Source: Persicaria tinctoria (lineage: Eukaryota > Streptophyta > Magnoliopsida > Caryophyllales > Polygonaceae). From it: a DNA stretch of 64,000 bases. Position numbers and translations under genes: made by a program. This document shows positions 37,212 through 49,161 of this stretch, piece by piece. The DNA lies in assembly GCA_037127255.1 (NCBI GenBank), contig JBANSL010000002.1, forward strand, positions 9,096,001 to 9,160,000. The letters are read 5' to 3'. Under the pieces are notes generated by a model that did no database searches, was not told the origin of the DNA, and saw only the letters and a program-made list of their open reading frames with translations. The first letter of the stretch is position 1, and every line of letters begins with the position of its first letter.

Positions 37212-37680
37212 GATTAAATCAGCGGCCTTGAAGCAATGTATTTTCAAATTTCAAGGCATGATTTATGTATGTATATGTGGGTAATTTCCTTATACCACCA
37301 CAAAACAAAGATCTCCGACTCTCAACCCATCAATCGGTAGCAGTGAAAGCAAAATTCAAGTGTAAACAGTTGGCCATAAAGTTGAAGAACAACAATAAAT
37401 CTGAGACAGATACATCAATGACAATGAAGAAAGTGTCGTTCCAGTTAAATGCCAATGAAACAGTGCAGTCCATTGAATACAGCTGTTGGACTATACGACG
37501 CCGTTTTGGCCCACTCTAAGCCTCAATGTCAACTCTCCCAACCTTGCCAATCTAGACTTGTGTACAATGGTCGTCCAACAGGTAGCGTAACAGTCTGTAT
37601 CCATGTCCTACGTCACAATTTATGGCTATTGAGTATTGACCTCTTTCATTAATGTATTTTTAAAATTGATTTCAAATTTA

Positions 37681-37921
37681 GGGCTCGTTTGTTTAGATAA
37701 CTAGGGAATGGAAATATAAGGTATTAAATTTTACACATAAAATGTATATGATCATCATTTTTTGTGAGTTTGGAGGAGAGGATTGAGGAATTATTAGCCC
37801 ATCCTAGAGGTGGGAGAAAAAAAGGGAATGATTAGAATAGTAATCAATGAATCTTAACTTAAATATGTACTATATTCATAAAGATAATTATTATCTTTTC
37901 CCTACTAAAAAAACAAACAAG
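37681..37921. mobile_element. hAT-like MITE, about 240 bp
   Basis: GGGCTCGTTTGTTTAGATAA at the left is mirrored by CCCTACTAAAAAAACAAACAAG at the right. GGGCTCGTTTG-type ends are common in plant hAT MITEs. The target duplication is not clear. Confidence 0.5.
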
Positions 37922-39150
37922 TTTCGATTAGTTTCTAAATAATCCGAATACAAGTCATTCTATAAGTCATTTAAACAGAGTTATCTATATAGAGTTTAAA
38001 CTCAACAGCGTACCGGTAATTTGCAAAATACTGTATACCCTAGTACAGTAGTGTATAAACGACTATGCAAGCGACATTGATTCACCATCACATCAATGTG
38101 CAGTTCATTACATCCAATAAACAGTAACTAACAGCTAAGGGTAGTTTTTGTCCATGTAGACTTGTAGTTGTAGGTGAGGTTGAACAGCTCAAAGTGGGCA
38201 TGCCCTATAAATTAACCCATCAACATATTTGGATAAAAATAGAAACACCATACTTGAATTTTCTTTCTTTCACAACATAATTAGTTTCACAGTTTATAAT
38301 ATTGTAAAAGATGTATACTTTAGTTGTTTACCTCTTTTGGTTTTTTAACTAGGAAGTGAGACACTTTAACCTGTATGCCTTTTTCGGCATTATACTTTTA
38401 CCTGAAACTCATCCGGGAAAAAAAAACAGTCAATTTCTTTTTTCCTCTATGAAATCAAAGCTGAGTTTGGTGACTTATTTCAGGTTAATGGATTATGTGA
38501 ATTGGTTCAATTCAAAACCTCTTAACTAGTGTAGGATAAATGGACTCGTGTACAATGTTGATTTGATCATAGATGAAAAGGAAAACCGGAATATTGTTTA
38601 ATTAAACACACTTATTAGTAAGTACCAATACCAGATATACTGATACTAGCTACCGTATATATATATATAACACCATTCACAAGATTCAGGCAGACTCACT
38701 TTAATTTTGTCCTTGTATATAAATATAATATATTGACACAACAAAGCAAAAGGAAAGATAAAGTTTTTTTGTTTGTTTGTTTTTGCAGGCATAAGCAACC
38801 ATGATGAAGAACAACACAAATCCACAATGGTGAAAAACAAAATGGGAAAGAAGGGGGGAAAATGGGTACCTTTCAGGGATATATAACGAACTACACAGTA
38901 GAAAGTCCACAATATTAATTCACCACTTGGATATGAATGCAGAATAAATCAAGGGAATTAAATAGCAACCTAAATCTGAAGAATACAAAATCAAACTCAC
39001 CCTTAATCAGTTCCAAGTTCCAACTCTTTTTTGCCAATTGAAATGCAAAAACAAAGTTGTAGGGCTCACACGGAAAACCAAAGGATCGGTCGGAGAGAAA
39101 GGGAGAGTTTTACATTTACATGAACAAATATCTCAAGTATATAAATGCCC

Positions 39151-39186
39151 TCTTCTTCTTCTTCTTCTTCTTCTTCTTCTTCTTCT
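39151..39186. repeat. (TTC)n microsatellite
   Basis: Twelve tandem TTC units, giving a Glu-rich artefact when read on the minus strand. Confidence 0.95.
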
Positions 39187-39436
39187 TGTTGATGGATGTA
39201 GTAGCTAGTTAGGTTGAAGATGGATGAGTACCCCACACACACACACACACACACAAAAAAAAAAAAAAAAGGACATAAATGGTAAATAAGTAGTGATCTA
39301 AAACTAGAAAGAAAAATAAGAGTGAAAATTTGCCTGGCTTATCCTGTCTGCCTTTTACCCACACCACAAAGGAAAGAGAAGGGGGTTAAAGATTTACAGA
39401 GAAACACTTACACATAAACTACTACTACTACTACAA

Positions 39437-39544
39437 CTACATCTCAAACTCAATGCAAGGAAAACGACCTCTCTGAGTCTTGATTTTACCTAAACGCCAA
39501 GGGGGTTTTGGGGCATGAGACGAACAAGGTACCTTTTGGGCCAT
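39437..39544 (-). CDS. Possible short gene, 35-aa peptide, unrecognised
   Basis: The minus-strand ATG at 39544 opens a 35-codon frame (start MAQKVPCSSH, end RFPCIEFEM) that I do not recognise. The same frame is open upstream to about 39664 but without another ATG. Upstream on this strand lie GA/CT-rich leader-like sequence (39790-39900) and a TATA-like CTATATATTTAA at 39934-39945, so a short transcript is plausible. A minimal AUG-UGA upstream frame sits at 39623-39618. The frame could instead be the last exon of a spliced gene or a chance ORF. Confidence 0.3.
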   Translation of the reverse strand: MAQKVPCSSHAPKPPWRLGKIKTQRGRFPCIEFEM

Positions 39545-40405
39545 TTCTGTAATTTCACCGCGGAAGCAAGAAGAACCAAAAGAGCTTTTGCAAAACCCCT
39601 CTCTTTCAGTTTCAGACTCACATTTTACTTCACAAACTGGGGTGTGCTCTTCAATCACCGGCCTCTACTGTGAAATGTGGTTTCAATTTCTTGAATTCCT
39701 TGGCCTTGGTTCTTTATTTGATGTGGTTGCTCCTTTGGGGGTGGGGGGTCCTTTTCTGGAGGGTCTTTACCAGTTTGTTCTCTGCCTGTGACTGTGACTC
39801 ACTGCACTTCTGCACTGCACTGCACTGCCTTTCTCTTTCCTTGCTCTCTCTCTCTCTAATCTCTATGGAGAGGAGATGAGCTGAGTGACTGAGTGAGAGT
39901 ATTGCATTGCATTGGGAGATTCAAATTCTGAATTAAATATATAGAGATAATAGTAGTAGTATTAAAAAGAGGAACAGGCCCAAAAAAAGGGATTAAATGG
40001 AGGGGGTGGGAGAGATGAAAGTGGGGAGATTTGGGGGAAAACAACGAGGAAACGCTAATCTCACGATGTCGTGCACGTTGCCCTACCGACACCGGGTCTT
40101 AGGTGTGTGTAGCGTATATTGTGCTGATGCTATATATTATGCTTACTATACTCTTTCGTCTTTTTCCTCCCTCCCTTTGCCTCACCCCCCTTCATTTTTT
40201 TCCCCTTTTTTCTGCTCATATCCCAATTTACCAAATACAATACACCCCTCTGTGGTTTGTACCGTCTTGTTTTTGGTATGCAACCTGCTGTTACTCTTTT
40301 AGTATTTGTAACGACCCTATACTTGTATTATCTCATATTTTACCCCCTCCTTTGGGCATTGGGTAGTATTATCGTTATCTACCCTTTTAAGACATTTATC
40401 GTTAT

Positions 40406-41591
40406 TGTTGAAATCTGGTTGTCACACATCGGTTATATAGAGAATACTTGAATAACTGATAACTTATAAGGTTGAAGGGCTACTTCTCTTAAACTCAATT
40501 GGTTTTGAGATGGAACCCCGTTCGGGTCTATATGTTGTTCGAGTCTCCCGTATGTGGGTCCGCCGCACACACGATCTCCCCCTCCAGCGTCTTGACTCCA
40601 CCGAGCCTAGCCGAGTTAACATGATATCAGAGTCGGGTTCGGCTAGTTTGTGGTCTGGGCTCTATCTAGTGGGGTTGTTGGCCGTGGCATGTCGCGGTCA
40701 ATGGTACCCATCTAAGTGCATGTGGCAAGTGCAACTTGTTGGCTAAAAAATGTCGTTGCACTTGGGCGTGTTGGAATGTGTTGAACAACATATAAGGTTG
40801 AAGGGCTACTCCTCTCATTGTCAATTGGTTTTGAGATTGAACCTCGTTCGGGTTTATATGTTGTTCGTGTCTCTCGTATGTGGGCCCGCACACACGATCT
40901 CCCCCTTCAGCGTCTTGACTCCACCGAGTTAACATGGTATCAGATCGATCAGGTTTGAGTCGGGTCGATTTTTCTGGCTTCGGGGTAGGCTGAAAGAGAT
41001 TGAGATGCCGAAACCCATCGTAAAAAACCAAAAATCGGGCGAGCTATAAAGAGATTGAGAGTCTCGACTCGAGAAGTGTCAACAAATATATATAAAGGAA
41101 GGGGGAAGCCCCTACACAATAACTTAAGCTTTTTGCGTAAAGTGGTGGATCCCGGCCTTATAAACAAAAATAAAATAAACCCTACACGACTCCCGTTTTC
41201 ATACGACCGGACCGGGATTCTCGGAATCTCACATGGTATCAGAGTTGGGTTCGGCTCGCTGCGGTCTGGGCTCTATCAGGTGGGGTTGCTGGCCGTAGGC
41301 ATGTCACGAGCATTGTGATACCCATCTAAGCGCATGTGGCAAGTGCAACTTCTTGTCTAAAAAATGACGTTGCACTTGAGGGGGCGTGTTAGAATGTGGT
41401 TGTCCCACATCGGTTATATAGAGAATACTTGAACAACATATAAGGTTGAAGGGTTACCCCTCTCATAGCCAATTGGTTTTGAGATGGAATCCGTTCGGGT
41501 TTATATGTTGTTCGAGTCTCCCGTATGTGAGCCCGCATACACGATCTCCTCCTCCAGCGTCTTGACTCCACCGAGTCTAGCCGAGTTAATA
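40406..41591 (+). mobile_element. TRIM with three LTRs (LTR-int-LTR-int-LTR)
   Basis: LTR copies lie at 40406-40621, 40769-40934 (internally shortened) and 41387-41591, each starting TGTTRGAATG-like or TGTTGAAATC and ending GAGTTAACA (TTAATA in the third). TGRTATCAGAG primer-binding sites follow the first and second, with a further copy at about 41233. A purine tract (TTGAGGGGGCG) precedes the third. A perfect 5-bp target duplication GTTAT (40401-40405, 41592-41596) shows that the whole array behaves as one insertion. No coding capacity is seen. Confidence 0.85.
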
Positions 41592-41596
41592 GTTAT

Positions 41597-42436
41597 ATTA
41601 TTACGCTATATACATACTAATCCTACAAAGATTATCTTGTTTAATCTTATTGGTAGCTTAAAAAAGCCTAGCTCTAACTCTAAGACCAGGATCCTTCGTC
41701 CCATTCGTTTAGATGGTGCGCATCGATCTTCTAACATTCCTACCTACCACATTAGTACGAGTACTCATTATCTCCAAATTAATGAAGAATTCGGGTCGGC
41801 GCGTACTGATGTGCATGCTCTAATATATTATAAATCCAAATTAAATATATATCCTTCTTTAAGAAGAGAATCATAAAAGTTAAATTTATATATTACTTAA
41901 GCATATTCCATTTACCGCTAAGTGTTATCATATTATACTTAAATATTTTATGTAATTTTTTTTATTCCAAATGAGATCATTATAAAATAATATTTACATC
42001 TATATATACTTCTTGAAATGAGAACCATTTTTTATGAGGTTTTTTATCACCGATTAATATTGTAGGTTTTTCAACCAATCAAATTATGTTTTCCTAATCT
42101 TATGTTAATATTTATTAATATTTTATTTTATTTTATAATATCAATTAATTTGTTATATTATTAAGTTTTTTATTCAAAAAACCACACAATAGCGGGGGAC
42201 TGTACTGGTTGGAATTAGTTTAATAGTTTTTTTTTCCCCACCTAATGTTATTTATTAGCACCTTTGAGGTAACTCAATTTTATTATTTTTATCCTCTGAT
42301 GTACATGTCCCCTTTTTCAATTACTTTTAAAGAAATTTATTTGAATCTCGTGATAAATGTGGAGAATTTGAGAGGCAAAGACGGTTAATGAAGAAAACCT
42401 TTAAAAAAACACATCAGTGTACTTAATGCTTAAAAC
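41597..42436. other. Intergenic DNA, no gene seen
   Basis: AT-rich sequence without a supported ORF. It begins just after the TRIM and ends at the LINE target duplication. Confidence 0.5.
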
Positions 42437-42453
42437 AATTACTGTTGTAACTT

Positions 42454-42941
42454 TTTTTTTGGTCATAAGGAGAGACGAAGCTCTCCGCGCATCTAGCCGC
42501 GCTTTTATTGAAAATAAAAGGGCTAAGTAGTCATCAAACGGGGATAGCCCGACCCCTTACATCATCCTGCAAATAGCTAGTAACACTACTAGGAGGTTCA
42601 AACAATACAAAATAACCAATGTCATAAAGAAAAGCTAGACTCGCTAGATGATCCGCAACGCGATTAGCTTCGCGGAACACGTGACGAAACTGAATTTCCC
42701 AGTTCCTACTTAAATAGCCGTGGCACTTAGCCACAAGGCTAGCGAGAGGGTGGCAGCGTGGGGTCTGTTTGTCTAGAATGGCAACTATAGTGCGGGAATC
42801 TGTCTCCAGAATCACGCGTCTATAGCCTCCATCCCAGGCGAGTTTGAACCCCTGTAACACTCCCCATAACTCAGCTCTGGGGACTGTACAGTTACCCAAA
42901 TTCATCAGAAACCCGCGCTGCTACTCGCCCGCACTATCACG
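42454..42941 (-). mobile_element. 5'-truncated LINE insertion (RNase H + 3' end)
   Basis: The minus strand carries the C-terminal RNase H of a plant non-LTR polyprotein (42905-42534). It has AELWG, an ETDSRT catalytic segment and HVFREANRVADHLAS, then a short 3' UTR and a poly(A) tail (T-run at 42452-42460). AATTACTGTTGTAACTT, a perfect 17-bp target duplication, flanks it at 42437-42453 and 42942-42958. An in-frame stop lies just upstream of the RNase H start, near 42925. The element is dead because its 5' part is missing. Confidence 0.93.
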
Positions 42942-42958
42942 AATTACTGTTGTAACTT

Positions 42959-44290
42959 GTAAGTATATACGGTATCTTTTTAATTGATGAAATCCAAATA
43001 CTCCGTATAATTTGAGGGGAGATTTTTTTTTTTTGGGGGGGGGGGGGGGGGATTAAACATTATTCGAGGGAAGAGGATCTGTACTCCATATATTTTGTAT
43101 TTTAGCTGCAAATTAATAAGGGTAGAAGACAAAGACAATAACTACATGAATTTATCAATTGACTGGTACTGTAGAATTAAAAAAATATACAGAGTTAGGT
43201 GAGTAATCAGTAGTGTGGGGAGGTAGTCCGCCCTCACCCTCAATACAGTCGCATTTTCATCCGCCCATCTCAACGCCATTATATATATCTACTGTGTTGT
43301 ACTAATTAATCAATTAATTTTATCTTTATTATTACTCCGTATTTATTTAGTGTCTACTATAATTACTTTTATTCACATAGTAAAACGATAAAGTGATCTG
43401 TATATGATCGATGATGGCAAATTGGCAACGGTTACATTAGAAATATATATGATATAATTTGGACGTACAGGTTCATCTTTAATAAAGTTAGTCTACTTTA
43501 TATGCTACGTACGTAAATATATACTGTACTAGTTCAGTTAACTTAATTATATATGTTTTCCAAAAAATGACCAAATATTTTTAATTTCCTCTGTAAAAAC
43601 TTGGAAAATGAGAGCAGGTAAAAATTAAGGTGTTAATGCGCAGACGTACATTAATATCTGCAAGTGGCCTGCATGTGAATCCATTCAAACATGGCTTATG
43701 GATCGGATGATGATAGCCTTTTGATTTTTGTATCCATTGCATGTGAAATAATGCAAAAGTATTTGGTCCAAAATAAAATGTCAAATAAATTGTTGCATTT
43801 ATTTTTAAGCCGTTCAAAGTATGCCCAAAGCGCTTTCAAAATGTGGCGATAAAATATGAGTAGCTCAAAGTTAAAATATAATTAGGGTTAGGGAGACAAA
43901 TTAATTAATTAAAGATGAATCATAGCTTAGCTTTAGGCAGGCAAGTTGGGAGCATCAGCACGGTAGCCAGCCAAGCCCTGCTGAGCTTGTCATATATACC
44001 AATTTGGTTAACTTAAATACCTTTGATTGTTTTCAACTTAATTCCAAAACTAGCTAGGTAGCTACCTAGTTACCTTTATTGTTTTTATATATATAGACCA
44101 GCTGCAATAAACCAAAATTGTACTACGTATCTAATCTAAAACCAAAGTCAATTAGGGATTTTCATTTTTTTTAAATTTTTTTTTGTCGTTTTAAATAATT
44201 TTGGCAGGGAATATGCTTCTGGACTTTCTGGTGCATGAAACTAAAAGGCCCTCATTATTTTGATAACATATGACAACCTTCATCAACATT
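42959..44290. other. Intergenic DNA, no gene seen
   Basis: AT-rich sequence with a poly-T/poly-G run at about 43027-43051 and no supported coding frame. This may include promoter DNA, but no neighbouring gene start is visible. Confidence 0.5.
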
Positions 44291-44307
44291 ATAAAGGAAT
44301 CTCCTAT

Positions 44308-45763
44308 GGATCCACTCCCCCAATATCACCAAGAAACAAATATCCCGATCCTTACAATCATCCACAATCACAAAAGCAAACACAACGCATACAACACAAG
44401 TAACCGATGCATTCGCTCTCTCTTAGAGTGAGGGAGCGACACCAACAATCAAATCTCCGTTTGCTTTCGCTTGGTTCCTCCTGATCCGTGTCTCCGGGTT
44501 GTTTGCTCGGAACCCTTTTCGGAGGTTCAAACCACCTCTTCGGAGGCATCTAAACCCTCTTCGGAGGCCTTGAAATCAACCTTGCTAGACCTTGGTCGGC
44601 AGGCCCTCTCAATCCTTTCCCGTTCGGCACTCCGTGGTGGCGCTGGTCCTATCTGGCCTCGGTTTTGTCGTTCTGGGTGGTGTTTGGCCGCTCCCGTCGG
44701 ATCTGCGGGGTCAATTCCCCCCCGCCTACCTTCTCCGCTCCCGTTCTCGGAGTCCTCTCCCGCCTCCCTTCTCCCCTCCCCTCCTCGGAGTCCTCGCGTT
44801 CTCCGTCCTGGGGCATCTCCTGCCGGCGCCGCCCCTGGTGGCGCTTGGTCCCTCCCGTCGGCTTTCGAGGTCTCCTCTCCCGCACTCGCAATCTCCTCTC
44901 CCCCTTCCCGGAATCTTTTCGATTTCCAGCCGTGGCGGGGGTGGTGATTACGGCGCCGCCTCGTTGATGCCGGCTCCCTCCATCGCGTTCTGGCCCTCTC
45001 TCTGGCCGCCTCGTGCCCTCGTCATTTCGGATTGGGGATGCGCATATCCCTAGTTTTCTCCCTCTTGCGGGCTCGGGCTTTCCTTTGGGCCCAAGGTTAA
45101 CCCTTGGACCCGGGTTAGCCCGAAATGTATGGAAAATACACAATTACAAATATATATTTTTATATATCTACATATATAAATGGCTTTATTTAATCCCCTT
45201 TAATCATCCTCTTGGGGGGTAAATTATATATATAATCTTATGAATAAGTTGCACACAAATCTTCGTTAGATGATTGATTTTCCCTTATTGTTCCATTTTT
45301 GTTCGTTCGCTTGGCGTTAGGGTCGTTGCTTTGGTGTGGTGGCGTTTAGTTTCGAGGTGGGTTGCAGTATCGGGCTACCAGTATGATTGAGAGGATCGTG
45401 GTCGTGTTCGTGGTCTTCGAAGATCCTTCATCTAGGTGGGGGCAACGTCGGTGATCCTCACTACCCCTGGTTTTGCCCTTTCCGATAGTGGGTTACTGTT
45501 CTCCGCCATCTCGGCGTCGGGTCGCTGTGAGAGTCATTGCACTCCCCCGTGTTCTCGGCATTCGTGGCCCGCCTTGGATCTCCCTCGTCTTTTCTGCTGG
45601 CGGACGACTCTTTCGGGTGGTTTGGGTTTTTTCTTTCATCTGTGGTTTTTTGTGTCTGTACTCTGTTGTATGTTGTGTGTTAACGGCTAGTCCGTCGGCC
45701 TCTCGAGTTTCAGGTTTGTCTGAGCTCGAATTTTTTCCTAATCAAAAAAAAAATAAAAAAAAA
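44308..45763 (+). mobile_element. Poly(A) retroinsert, 1.46 kb, 17-bp target duplication
   Basis: ATAAAGGAATCTCCTAT is perfectly duplicated at 44291-44307 and 45764-45780, and the insert ends in an A-rich tail (45743-45763). This shows target-primed reverse transcription. The middle (44590-45075) is GC-rich with overlapping Pro/Ser/Arg-rich frames and no known domain. The 3' 100 bp (GTCGGCCTCTCGAGTTTCAG, then TGTCTGAGCTCGAATTTT) has a diverged relative at 12478-12575, so it is a repeat family rather than a single retrogene. It is probably a non-autonomous or internally deleted LINE. Confidence 0.8.
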
Positions 45764-45854
45764 ATAAAGGAATCTCCTATTATTTCCTCTTTTCAACTAT
45801 ACCATGAAGTTTTGAAGATGTCCAAAATCATCTCAACTGTTGCTTTGTCTTGCA

Positions 45855-47287
45855 TGATAGCCGCCTTCAGACAAGATCTCAAGACACTAAGGTTCTAATT
45901 TTCGCATTGTTTTAGTTTTTTTTTTTGTATTTGGTTTTTATTTTATTTTTTTCTTTTCTTTGATTTGTTGACTCTCTGCATAGGGTATTACAAGTCATCT
46001 CCGGATGGCTTTAAGATCGCATGTCGATTAAAAAAATAAATAAATACCATACAGTACGTCCATGAGTATTATTTCAATAATTAAATAACTAAACAGGCCA
46101 AAAATGGTAAACATTTGTCTAAGCGCTCGGCCCAACTCTTAATGGACAGGTCGGCCAATTGCTAAAATAAAAGCCCGATCTTGCTAATTAATATATAACA
46201 TCTATTATGCCAACAAAACAATACCACTTCTGCCTGTTGAATTTGATTCCAAAAGGCTGAGGTTCACTTTGAATTCCAAAGCGCCGAGTTGACTTCAATG
46301 CCAATATGTATGAAGGAAGCAATTTCAGTGTTGCCTAACTAATTAGCAATGCTAATTTAATTAGGACCAAGTGCGGAACGAGAGCAACAGAAGGATCCAA
46401 TCATGCAAGGGCTTTCACGAGATGGTGGGTCTCGATCGGTGGATGTGTTTCTTGAGGGTAGAGTGTTTGAAGGCTTCAATGGTGTGAAGGATGAAGAGAA
46501 CGTAGATGATGACGATCGTAAAAGGGCAATTAGGGTTGACGAAGAGAAAGCACTTAGCCTGATTAAAATGACGGCAAATTACAACTTAAATAAGGAGTCG
46601 ATGGTGAGATTGGTTCCTTGCAAAGAAACCCTAGCTATCTCACAATTAAAAATAATTAACTAAACATCCTAAGATAAATACTAATAATTCTATTAATCTA
46701 AAAAATTACTAAAGATATATATAAAAATATTCTTTTCTTCATAAGTAAGGAAATAGATAATTCCCTCACTTTTATTTATCTAACTAATAAATAAAAATAG
46801 ATAAATATATATAATATATAATAAATTCTTCAAGAGGAACCAGCCAGCCCTAGAGAACCCTCAGCGCCGACCCAGGACCCTCGACGTCGACCCTTCACCA
46901 ATTATTGAATCCATGGTGGCGCTTTCTTCTTTCTCGGGATGATCGGGTCCTCGAACCGCCTTGGCCCACAGAGGGCCCATCTTGACGGCATCAATAGCCG
47001 CCTTCAGACAAGATCTCAAGACACTAAGGTTCTAATTTTCGCATTGTTTTAGTTTTTTTTTTTGTATTTGGTTTTTATTTTATTTTTTTATTTTCTTTGA
47101 TTTGTTGACTCTCTGCATAGGGTATTACAAGTCATCTCCGGATGGCTTTAAAATCGCATGTCAATTAAAAAAATAAATAAATACCATACAGTACGTCCAT
47201 GAGTATTATTTCAACAATTAAATAACTAAACAGGCCAAAAATGGTAAACATTTGTCTAAGCGCTCGGCCCAACTCTTAATGGACAGG
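45855..47287. mobile_element. 1.43-kb insertion bounded by 295-bp direct repeats
   Basis: 45857-46151 and 46994-47288 differ at only about four positions. The whole is flanked by TGTCTTGCA at 45846-45854 and 47288-47296, which looks like a 9-bp target duplication. Removing it rejoins plausible sequence. The ends are not TG...CA and the terminal sequences are not inverted repeats, so it does not fit an ordinary LTR or TIR element. The interior (46152-46993) has an ATG frame of 86 codons at 46403-46663 with no known domain and a second GC-rich patch near 46850-46990. Confidence 0.6.
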
Positions 47288-47296
47288 TGTCTTGCA

Positions 47297-49161
47297 AGTA
47301 GTGCAGGTAATTGTTAATTTCACTTCATCTCTCCGTACAAAATTTCAACAGTCAGCTCAAATCTCAAATCCCCAAAATCATTGAATTTTATTTATTGATT
47401 TTTTTAATTTTCCTCAAATAAAATACTCCGTATTTATTTTCGGGTTTTGGAGGTTCGAAAACATAAGTGGCCGTTAAGACCATTTAAAATTTAAAATTGT
47501 ATTATAATTGTGCAGCTGGGCAATTTTCCGGGTTAATAATGATACTCTCATATGGGCCTTAAGGTTTTCACAATTGAAAATATGGGCCTGACCCAATTAT
47601 CGCAAGGCCAACTTTATCAGGCCCACACTAAATTGCTGCAATTTCCCGCCGCCGCCGGTGGTCAATCACTCAATCGTCTGGTTCTCGGCGCGAATGAGAA
47701 GATATGCAAAGGTGAGCCGAGTCGTCAATTAATTTCTTTTTTCTGCTCCACGGAATCCTTAAAAGTTCACTTAATTTCTTGGATGATAACGAATTGTTCA
47801 TCGACAGGTGAAATTGAACCAACTAGAACTAGAAGTGATCGTCTTACGTTTGCCCTTAAAACCCTAACGGCGATGGACTTCGTGTGGTATGCTACTTTTA
47901 TGACTCCATGATTTTCAGTTTTTTCCCCCTCATTTTCTAATTAAGGTTGTGATTTTCGTATAATTAGTGTCTTGTTTTATTTCTGCGGGCGCCAACTTAA
48001 ATATGTTATATGTATTCAGTGCTTGGTTGATACAGGGCAAATGGCTAGGTTTTTAGGGGTGTCCGAACCCGGTTCCCTTTATGTTTTACGTGTTAATTGT
48101 CAAACCCGGTTCAAGTCTTATATAAGCTTGTATTTTCCATTCTGAATCAATTAATGAAAATATCCTTTTCTTCCCAATCTTCTTCCTCTCTAATCTCCTA
48201 ACCGAGATCTCATATCTCATTCTGAATTGGCAATCTCTTGCTCGATCGGGATTTCTACCTCACATCCCTCGATGCTCAAGGATTGTACGCCCTGTTTCGG
48301 ACTCCCGAGGTCCCTGATTGGCTTATCCATCGTCGACCGGCATCATTGATATTGAACTCCAGTTGAATACATTATATTGCACGCCATGTGTTTGTGATAT
48401 TGACCGGCATGATACCGAAGCTTTTTTGGTGTCTATTTGTTTGCTAATCATTTCTTCCAACTTCTAAAAATCCATCTGTTTATGTTCCTGCTTATGCAAA
48501 TATCTAGCCTGTTATTTTGTTGAACTGGAATATCACTTTAATCTCTTTTGATTAGTGCTTCTCAACGAACAAGGATCTCTTGTTTTTGCGTTTCTATATT
48601 TCTGTTCGGATATCAGTTTCATGTGTTAAGAGAATCGTACTTGATAACCTTGTTTTCACGTGTAATTTGTGTTATTTACAAATTACAAAGATCTAATATA
48701 AAGAACCAATTTGGACATCTTGAACTGGAAGAAATGTACTTGTGACTAATGGACTAATCAGTGGTATCTGCACCCTAAAGACACTACAAACATAAAATAT
48801 GCAAATCAATCTGAGCAAGTGTTGGTTTATGGCATACCATCTATATAACAAGTAGGCCTATGCATATTAGTTCCAATAAATATCTCCAATGTCCAAAGTC
48901 ACAGTGAAATGAAGAAAGTAGAAGTAGTCTTTTTATAGTTGTAATTTCTGTCCTTGTATATCTTGAAAGTAGAAGTCAGTCTTTTTATAGTTCCAATTCC
49001 AATAAATACCTCTTGCAACCTCTGGCTGATCCTGGAGGCTGAAAGCACTCTATTTAAACATACTATTACATCACCTAAAACATCAACACTTAGCATAATT
49101 GCATGCCTTCAAATTCACATGTTTTTATCTGTGTTGGTGTCATTTGATGCATCTTTGATCT
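47297..49161. other. Intergenic DNA with an unassigned exon-like stretch
   Basis: No gene is confidently supported. 47552-47911 is described separately. 48040-48330 has promoter- and leader-like sequence (TCTTATATAAGC, then CT-rich DNA) of the kind seen in LTRs, but I found no partner LTR. 48548-49160 probably includes 3' flank of the receptor kinase. Confidence 0.4.
47552..47911 (+). CDS. Unrecognised open frame, possible exon remnant
   Basis: An ATG-started frame of 119 codons that I cannot assign. It contains an Ala/Gly stretch from a GCC-rich block (47645-47665). It has splice-like signals inside: AAAG|GTGAGC near 47709, CGACAG|GTGAAA near 47808 and GTGTG|GTATGC near 47887. These suggest remains of a spliced gene rather than one exon. 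No domain, signal peptide or membrane segment is evident. Confidence 0.2.
   Translation: MGLKVFTIENMGLTQLSQGQLYQAHTKLLQFPAAAGGQSLNRLVLGANEKICKGEPSRQLISFFCSTESLKVHLISWMITNCSSTGEIEPTRTRSDRLTFALKTLTAMDFVWYATFMTP

Larger units (their letters stand above)
37212..39436. other. Intergenic DNA, no supported gene
   Basis: After the kinase stop the 3' UTR-like stretch gives way to AT-rich DNA. It holds a hAT-like MITE (37681-37921), (TTC)n at 39151-39186, (AC)n at 39233-39255 followed by an A-run, and short ACT repeats near 39420. The short open frames (for example 38646-38912 minus) have no recognisable domain. Confidence 0.5.

Noticed and set aside
44471..45143. Overlapping long frames on both strands in the 44.5-45.1 kb GC-rich block
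   Set aside because: Several frames are open at once with Pro/Arg/Ser-rich translations; the block lies inside a poly(A) retroinsert with a 17-bp target duplication.
46403..46663. 86-codon ATG frame between the 295-bp repeats as a host gene
   Set aside because: Unrecognised product inside a probable insertion; the opposite strand looks equally leader-like, so it is mentioned only within that element.
45857..47288. Calling the 295-bp direct repeats an LTR retrotransposon
   Set aside because: No TG...CA ends, no primer-binding site or purine tract, and the flanking duplication is 9 bp rather than 4-6.
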